A stretch of DNA of 12,250 nucleotides from Bacteroidota bacterium (GTDB lineage Bacteria > Bacteroidota > Ignavibacteria > Ignavibacteriales > Ignavibacteriaceae): assembly GCA_023406915.1 (NCBI GenBank), contig JAEXTR010000136.1, positions 1-12,250 of the forward strand, in the 5' to 3' direction. Of this stretch, positions 7,864 through 12,250 are shown one piece after another; within the stretch, counting starts at the first letter, position 1; each line of letters starts with the position of its first letter. The notes under the pieces are model-generated. The model saw nothing but the letters and a program-made list of their open reading frames with translations, was not told the origin of the DNA and made no database searches. The translations under genes were made by a program, and so were the position numbers.

Positions 7864-8250
7864 ATGCGATTTCTTTATTTCTTTGGGCTTCTTTTTTTCG
7901 TGAGTTTTCTCACTGCATCAGGTCAGGACGGAGTTCTTGAACCTTCTTTTGGGAATAACGGCAGTTATATCTATAGCGTCATCTCTGTTGATGGTCGCGC
8001 CACATCGTATGCTCTGTTAAGTGATGGAAGCATCATAATGGGGTGCTATGTCGAGGATGGTCGACATCCCTTCTACATTATACTTACTTCTTCTGGATCT
8101 CCCGAGACAAGTTTTGGAATAATTGGTGTATTAACACTCCCACAGATTTCCCCGGTCTCGAACAACTGGGTAGCGGGTCAATCAAACAGTAAAATAATTG
8201 CTGCATATTCGATCTCGAATGCAGTAACCTTTAACAACATTTTGTCATGA
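7864..8250 (+). pseudogene. Truncated paralogue: signal peptide and first two delta-60 repeats only
   Basis: A 128-residue reading frame matching only the N-terminus of the large paralogues. It has a signal peptide (R-F-L-Y-F-F-G-L-L-F-F-V) ending in S-G-Q-D-G, a first motif L-E-P-S-F-G-N-N-G, and a second, degraded motif P-E-T-S-F-G-I-I-G. Similarity to the second large gene continues to about 8228 (K-I-I-A-A-Y-S ... N-A-V) and then stops. A few unrelated residues (T-F-N-N-I-L-S) precede a TGA at 8248-8250. The Ig, PKD, PQQ and T9SS sorting domains are all absent, so any product would reach the periplasm but would not be passed through the T9SS. The upstream region is gene-1-like while the coding sequence is gene-2-like. 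The most likely reading is a decayed or recombination-truncated gene. A functional small secreted protein is less likely, since two blades cannot close a propeller. Confidence 0.75.
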
Positions 8251-8336
8251 TAATAAACGTGCATAGAATAAGGATAATATTGACTTTGGTTCTTTTATTC
8301 AATAATTTCCTAATTGTTGCCACGCAGGATTTTTAG
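8247..8336 (+). other. 29-codon signal-peptide-like ORF, possible remnant of another paralogue
   Basis: An ATG at 8247 overlaps the stop of the truncated copy (ATGA) and opens a frame to TAG at 8334-8336. The peptide has a basic start (H-R-I-R), a hydrophobic core (I-I-L-T-L-V-L-L-F) and ends L-I-V-A-T-Q-D-F. The Q-D falls where the large paralogues have S-G-Q-D-G or Y-P-Q-D-G right after their signal peptides. It may be the 5' stub of a further paralogue whose body was replaced by the methyltransferase gene. Its last bases (CAGGAT) also supply the AGGA ribosome binding site of that gene. A translated leader or a chance frame is also possible. Confidence 0.3.
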
Positions 8337-8337
8337 A

Positions 8338-9165
8338 ATGAATATTAATCAGTTAATTCCCCCTGTACTATTGGATTATGCATACAAATCCAATATTCTT
8401 AAAGGGAATTGTTCCGGTCTATATAGCAGTTTCGAACAAGCGACTAATCATCTCCCAAGCAAAGGGTATGAAGATGAAGAGCTTTGCAGATCAATTGTTG
8501 AAAAATCCTTAAAATTCAAAGAGTATATTGATTCTACGGGGCTTCTAAGGGGAGATATTCAATTAATGAGAATCCTTTTAGCGGTTTCATTGATCAATAG
8601 TAAGAACGTTAGGGTACTCGATTTTGGTGGAGGGAGTGGCTATCACTACTTCCTCGCAAAAAGCTACTTTGGTACTGATTACAGATTTGATTGGAGAGTT
8701 ATTGAAACCCCTATTCTATCTTCACTTTCAAAGCCCCTCGAAAATGATGAACTGAAATTCTATAGCCACATAGATGATTGTAAAGATAACGACTTCAAAC
8801 CAGACTTACTTTTTAGTAGTGGTGCAATACAATATGTACCCGATCCAGTAAAGACAATCAAAGCATTTGCCGAAATGAATGCACAGAAAATCTTTATAAC
8901 GAGATTACCTGATGCCAAGATTGAAAAATCAATCGTGTCGATTCAAAGTTCAAGAATCTGGCATAACGGTCCATCTACGCCTGATACTTCCTTTAGAAAT
9001 AAGAAATTTGCTTATTATCCCCTCACTCTTTTTTCTTGGAAAGAGCTAACCGAATTGTTTCAACAGTACTTTGTTATCGAGGCTGAGTTCTTTGAAGAAG
9101 AAAATGCGTATAGATTGGGTGACCAATCTTTTGATATGTTTGGATACATACTCAAAGAAAAATAG
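8338..9165 (+). CDS. Putative SAM-dependent methyltransferase, LIC12133/TIGR04325 type
   Basis: A 275-residue cytoplasmic protein with no signal peptide. Family features as I recall them: the N-terminal G-L-Y-S-S-F-E-Q-A and S-K-G-Y segment (about 27-44); the SAM-binding glycine-rich motif V-L-D-F-G-G-G-S-G-Y-H-Y (93-104); D-W-R-V-I-E-T-P (118-125), whose acidic residue would hold SAM; S-S-G-A-I-Q-Y-V-P-D-P (160-170); I-T-R-L-P-D-A (187-193); and Y-Y-P-L-T-L-F-S in the C-terminal third. This family is usually found among polysaccharide or O-antigen genes. The substrate is unknown. The start at 8338 is chosen because AGGA (8326-8329) lies 8 nt upstream. A TTG at 8314 would add eight residues without support. 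It sits between the truncated copy and the fourth large paralogue, 46 nt ahead of the latter and in the same direction, so co-transcription with it is plausible. No transposase or terminal repeats flank it. Confidence 0.8.
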   Translation: MNINQLIPPVLLDYAYKSNILKGNCSGLYSSFEQATNHLPSKGYEDEELCRSIVEKSLKFKEYIDSTGLLRGDIQLMRILLAVSLINSKNVRVLDFGGGSGYHYFLAKSYFGTDYRFDWRVIETPILSSLSKPLENDELKFYSHIDDCKDNDFKPDLLFSSGAIQYVPDPVKTIKAFAEMNAQKIFITRLPDAKIEKSIVSIQSSRIWHNGPSTPDTSFRNKKFAYYPLTLFSWKELTELFQQYFVIEAEFFEEENAYRLGDQSFDMFGYILKEK

Positions 9166-9200
9166 CTTTTGTTGTTTTTCGCTCATTACTCAATAATGTT

Positions 9201-9207
9201 GGAAGGA
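9201..9207 (+). promoter_or_regulatory. Strong ribosome binding site fixing the start of paralogue 4
   Basis: GGAAGGA lies four bases before the ATG at 9212, and an in-frame TAA (9209-9211) directly precedes that ATG, so no upstream start is possible. Signal peptides align without gaps from here, which identifies the equivalent starts of the other copies. The hairpin and promoter block of the other copies are absent. Confidence 0.7.
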
Positions 9208-9211
9208 ATAA

Positions 9212-12200
9212 ATGAAATCGAAATATCTGATTGGGTTCCTTTTTATCGTGAGTCTTCTCACAGTATATCCGCAAGATGGTTTAATTGATCCGTCTTTCGC
9301 ACTAAGTGGTAAGTATATGCTTCCTTCAAATTACTCCAATACCACTTTCACAATGGTTACCACCACCAATGAAGGTGGCATACTGATTGGTGCCCATAGA
9401 AGTTATGGTAATCAATTGTGCATTAAACTCACAAACGATGGTCTACTTGATGCTTCATTCGGTAGTGGTGGTATATCCGAAGTAAGCACAAATGGCTCGA
9501 CTGCTAATCATTCTCTGTTTTGTCAACTACAAGATGGGAAAATCATTGTCGCATACTCTACATCCTCTCGTTTGGTTTTAACTAGATTGAGTCCTAATGG
9601 GATCATTGACCCTTCCTTTGGATCGAATGGACAAATTTCATATACATTACCAGTCAGCAACTTGATGCTACGAGGATTATCCGTTGACCCGATGAACAGA
9701 CTTGTGTTATCATTAAGATGCAATGTCAATTCAAGGGGCGCTGCAATCTTAATGAGATTGAATCTAGATGGTTCCTACGATCAGTCGTTCGGCCTTAATG
9801 GTAACAGCGTTGTGTCATTTAGTATTGCTAATCTCACCTTATATGATATGACTATTGATAATGATTCAAACATCTTTCTGACTGGAATTGCCACTGGGGT
9901 TAACTCAGGAAATGATGATTTTTTTGTTTGTAAGATAATGGAAACGGGCTCACTTGATACAAGCTTTAGCAACGTAGGAAGCAATGGAATCGTATTATAC
10001 AATAGGATGCCTTTTGATCATGCGACAGCTATTGCAATTCAGCCGGATAGTAGAATTGTTGTAGGTGGATACATGGGCAATTTGGGTTCTGGCAGCTTTG
10101 GTATTGTTCGGTTTTTGCCCAATGGTCAAGTTGATCCTTCATTCGGAAATAATGGTTTAGTTCTAACTTCATTCACATCTAGTGTTGATCATATTTACGA
10201 TCTGCTAATCACATCTGACCAAAAGATTCTAGCGGCAGGTTATGCAAACACTGGATACTCAATCGAGACAAATTATGCTGACTTCGCCTTAGCCCGTTAT
10301 CTACCTGATGGGAGTATGGATCCAATCTTTGGCGATAATGGAAAAATCATAACACGTAATACTAGCGGAGATGAGAGTATATTAAGTCTGTGTATTCAAC
10401 CTGATGGTAAAATACTTGCGGTTGGACATTGCGAGATCAATAGTAGTCGTAGGGCGACTGCTGTTCGATATCTCAATGGTAACCCCTACCTCTACATCTC
10501 CAACATTTCATCCAATGAGATTCTCACTGTTGGAACGCAAAAAAACATCCGGTGGGGTTCATTTGATATTGCATCCATCCGTTTAGAATTAACCACCGAT
10601 GGAGGAACAACCTGGAATGTGATATCTGGTGCCGAGATGCTCCCCGCTTCTGACAGCAGTTTCCTCTGGACAATTCCTAACACTCCTTCAACCAACTGCA
10701 AAATCAAGATCATCGATTATAACAATCCATCAACTTTTTCTGTTTCTCCAACTTTCCAGATTAAACTTCCCGCAATCAATGTCGTCATTCAAACTGAGGG
10801 AAGATGGTTTGATTCTGATCTCAATGGATATGCCACTAAGTCAGTAAATGGCACAACTTCTTCTGTCCCTGGTGGTACAATCACAGGTTATCAGTGGAGT
10901 GTCAACGGTGTTGATACTGATACACTGGGTATAGTTGATATGACCCTTCCAACCGGTACAAACACTGTCACGTTAACCGTCACAACAAATCTCGGTTTCC
11001 AGGCTTCCAAATCGGTCAAGGTCGAAGTTTTAGGTGCAAAACTTGGTCTGAGTGGTTCAGTTCTCAGCGCAGTCAGTCAGTCTGGTAATCTGTACTATGT
11101 CACATCTCAGGATAAGGCAGTCTACGGATTTGATTCAACTGGAACCATCAGAAAGCAGTTCCTCACAGGAGGCAGCATTCAATCCACACTCTGTATCAGT
11201 TCACAGGTCCTTCTCTATGTCGGTTCAGATGATATGCGCGCCTACTGTTTCGATAATCAGTTAAACTCTATCTGGGATAAGGCGATGGGTGGCATGATTA
11301 AATCATCACCTACTGTCTCTGAAGATGGCTCTATTCTTTACTTGGTAACCAACAACGGTATCGTTAAGGCTGTTGATGCCCTGACTGGTGCTCCTAAATG
11401 GTCGTATGTGGCAGGCAGTAATATACTTGCTTCACCTATCCTTTTACAGCTACCTGACGATTCAAAGGCGGTCGTTATTGGTACCCAGGGCTCCTACTCT
11501 GCCCCACCGGCACTGATCGCTCTCAAGGACCTCGGAAATGCAGCAGAACTGTTGTGGGAGAAACAGGTTGACGGACCTGTAGCCACCAGTCCTGCCTTCC
11601 TGCCTGACGGACAGAATTCTATGTTCTATGTTGCTTCAGGAAATGGAATTCTCTACCGGATCAGGTGGGATGGATTCTCTGAAGAAGACTGGAAAGTAAA
11701 TCTTGGTAGTCAGGTCAATAACTGTTCACCTGTCATCGATGCCAACGGCTTAGTATTTATCGGCACTGGTGCAGCAAAACTCCTTGCTTACGCTCCTGAC
11801 TTCGTTACCACGAGTCTGCCAGTAAAAACATTTCAGGCTGGTTCGGCAATCAATGCCACACCTGCAATTGGAAGCACAGGTAATCTGTACGTAGGAACTC
11901 AGAACGGCATGTACTATGCAATAGATATCACTCAGGATTCATTGATCGCAGATTGGATTTACGATGCAAAGGTACCATTCGCAGCTCCTGCCTTAGTTAC
12001 AGAGACCGGTGTTGTAGTCAATGGTGCCACAAATGGTGATGTATTCCTGTTTGCTGATCCTGATTTCCACCCTGCAACTGAACAAACTTACAAAGCCTAT
12101 TGGCCAACATTCCTTGGCAACAACAAGAGAAGTAAGGTTGCTACAATGACCCTCACCTCGATTCCTGAAGGTGATGCATTGCCAAAGACTTTCGCTCTGA

Positions 12201-12250
12201 ATCAGAATTATCCTAACCCGTTCAACCCCAAAACTGTGATAGGCTACTCC
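9212..12250 (+). CDS. T9SS-exported two-propeller surface protein, paralogue 4 (3' end outside window)
   Basis: The frame is open for exactly 1013 codons from the ATG to the right edge. It breaks off just after N-Q-N-Y-P-N-P-F-N-P-K-T-V-I-G-Y-S, so about 65 residues of the T9SS sorting domain should lie beyond. The order is the same as in the other copies: a signal peptide (K-S-K-Y-L-I-G-F-L-F-I-V) ending at Y-P-Q-D-G; seven delta-60 motifs (I-D-P-S-F-A-L-S-G first, M-D-P-I-F-G-D-N-G last); an Ig-like domain (L-T-T-D-G-G-T-T-W); a PKD-like domain (D-S-D-L-N-G-Y); a PQQ-like propeller closing at W-P-T-F-L-G-N-N-K-R-S; and the start of the sorting domain. The first propeller follows the first gene (for example L-R-G-L-S-V-D-P-M-N-R-L). 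The Ig and PKD domains follow the second gene, and the second propeller alternates between the two. It lacks the promoter and hairpin block of the other copies and may be transcribed from ahead of the methyltransferase gene. Confidence 0.9.
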   Translation, partial: MKSKYLIGFLFIVSLLTVYPQDGLIDPSFALSGKYMLPSNYSNTTFTMVTTTNEGGILIGAHRSYGNQLCIKLTNDGLLDASFGSGGISEVSTNGSTANHSLFCQLQDGKIIVAYSTSSRLVLTRLSPNGIIDPSFGSNGQISYTLPVSNLMLRGLSVDPMNRLVLSLRCNVNSRGAAILMRLNLDGSYDQSFGLNGNSVVSFSIANLTLYDMTIDNDSNIFLTGIATGVNSGNDDFFVCKIMETGSLDTSFSNVGSNGIVLYNRMPFDHATAIAIQPDSRIVVGGYMGNLGSGSFGIVRFLPNGQVDPSFGNNGLVLTSFTSSVDHIYDLLITSDQKILAAGYANTGYSIETNYADFALARYLPDGSMDPIFGDNGKIITRNTSGDESILSLCIQPDGKILAVGHCEINSSRRATAVRYLNGNPYLYISNISSNEILTVGTQKNIRWGSFDIASIRLELTTDGGTTWNVISGAEMLPASDSSFLWTIPNTPSTNCKIKIIDYNNPSTFSVSPTFQIKLPAINVVIQTEGRWFDSDLNGYATKSVNGTTSSVPGGTITGYQWSVNGVDTDTLGIVDMTLPTGTNTVTLTVTTNLGFQASKSVKVEVLGAKLGLSGSVLSAVSQSGNLYYVTSQDKAVYGFDSTGTIRKQFLTGGSIQSTLCISSQVLLYVGSDDMRAYCFDNQLNSIWDKAMGGMIKSSPTVSEDGSILYLVTNNGIVKAVDALTGAPKWSYVAGSNILASPILLQLPDDSKAVVIGTQGSYSAPPALIALKDLGNAAELLWEKQVDGPVATSPAFLPDGQNSMFYVASGNGILYRIRWDGFSEEDWKVNLGSQVNNCSPVIDANGLVFIGTGAAKLLAYAPDFVTTSLPVKTFQAGSAINATPAIGSTGNLYVGTQNGMYYAIDITQDSLIADWIYDAKVPFAAPALVTETGVVVNGATNGDVFLFADPDFHPATEQTYKAYWPTFLGNNKRSKVATMTLTSIPEGDALPKTFALNQNYPNPFNPKTVIGYS

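Noticed and set aside
8251..9211. Insertion sequence or integron-like cassette carrying the methyltransferase
   Set aside because: No transposase or integrase, no terminal inverted repeats and no target-site duplication could be seen at either edge.
9523..10002. Minus-strand ORFs inside paralogue 4
   Set aside because: They are shadows of the open plus-strand frame that runs without a stop from 9212 to the window end.

Overview
The window most likely comes from a bacterium of the FCB group, with Ignavibacteria or a close relative the best guess. The base for this is the C-terminal tails of the large proteins. They carry the N-Y-P-N-P-F-N-P motif and end in S-G-V-Y-F-Y...K-K-M-x-L-L-K, the form of type IX secretion (T9SS) type A sorting domain common in that lineage. 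Two upstream regions also carry Bacteroidetes-like TAnnTTTG promoter elements. The DNA is AT-leaning and the genes are widely spaced.

Layout. (1) 1-281, minus strand: N-terminal part of an unrecognised protein with one N-terminal hydrophobic segment, running off the left edge. (2) 282-1011: a long non-coding stretch with a REP-like inverted repeat, two copies of a small hairpin repeat, and a promoter region. (3) 1012-4248 and 4438-7665: two complete paralogous genes of 1078 and 1075 codons. (4) 7864-8250: a third copy cut short after about 120 residues. (5) 8247-8336: a 29-codon reading frame that looks like a lone signal peptide. (6) 8338-9165: a putative methyltransferase of the LIC12133/TIGR04325 type, foreign to the array. 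(7) 9212-12250: a fourth paralogue, open to the right edge and cut by the window inside its T9SS tail.

The three long proteins share one architecture: signal peptide, seven delta-60 (DUF5122) repeats forming a probable beta-propeller, an Ig-like domain, a PKD-like domain, a second PQQ-like beta-propeller, and a T9SS sorting domain. They are most likely exported, cell-surface or secreted multi-domain proteins. The first propeller has diverged strongly between copies while the second is well conserved. The copies are mosaics of each other.

Upstream DNA has also been shuffled. A 176-nt block ahead of the first gene recurs ahead of the truncated copy (about 13 mismatches by hand), although the truncated copy's coding sequence resembles the second gene. 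All three array-type starts share a small hairpin just before the ribosome binding site, and in the second gene one pair of the stem has changed on both sides. No known defence, CRISPR, transposase or RNA gene was seen. The notable content is a recombining, surface-protein-like paralogue array with a methyltransferase gene set into it.
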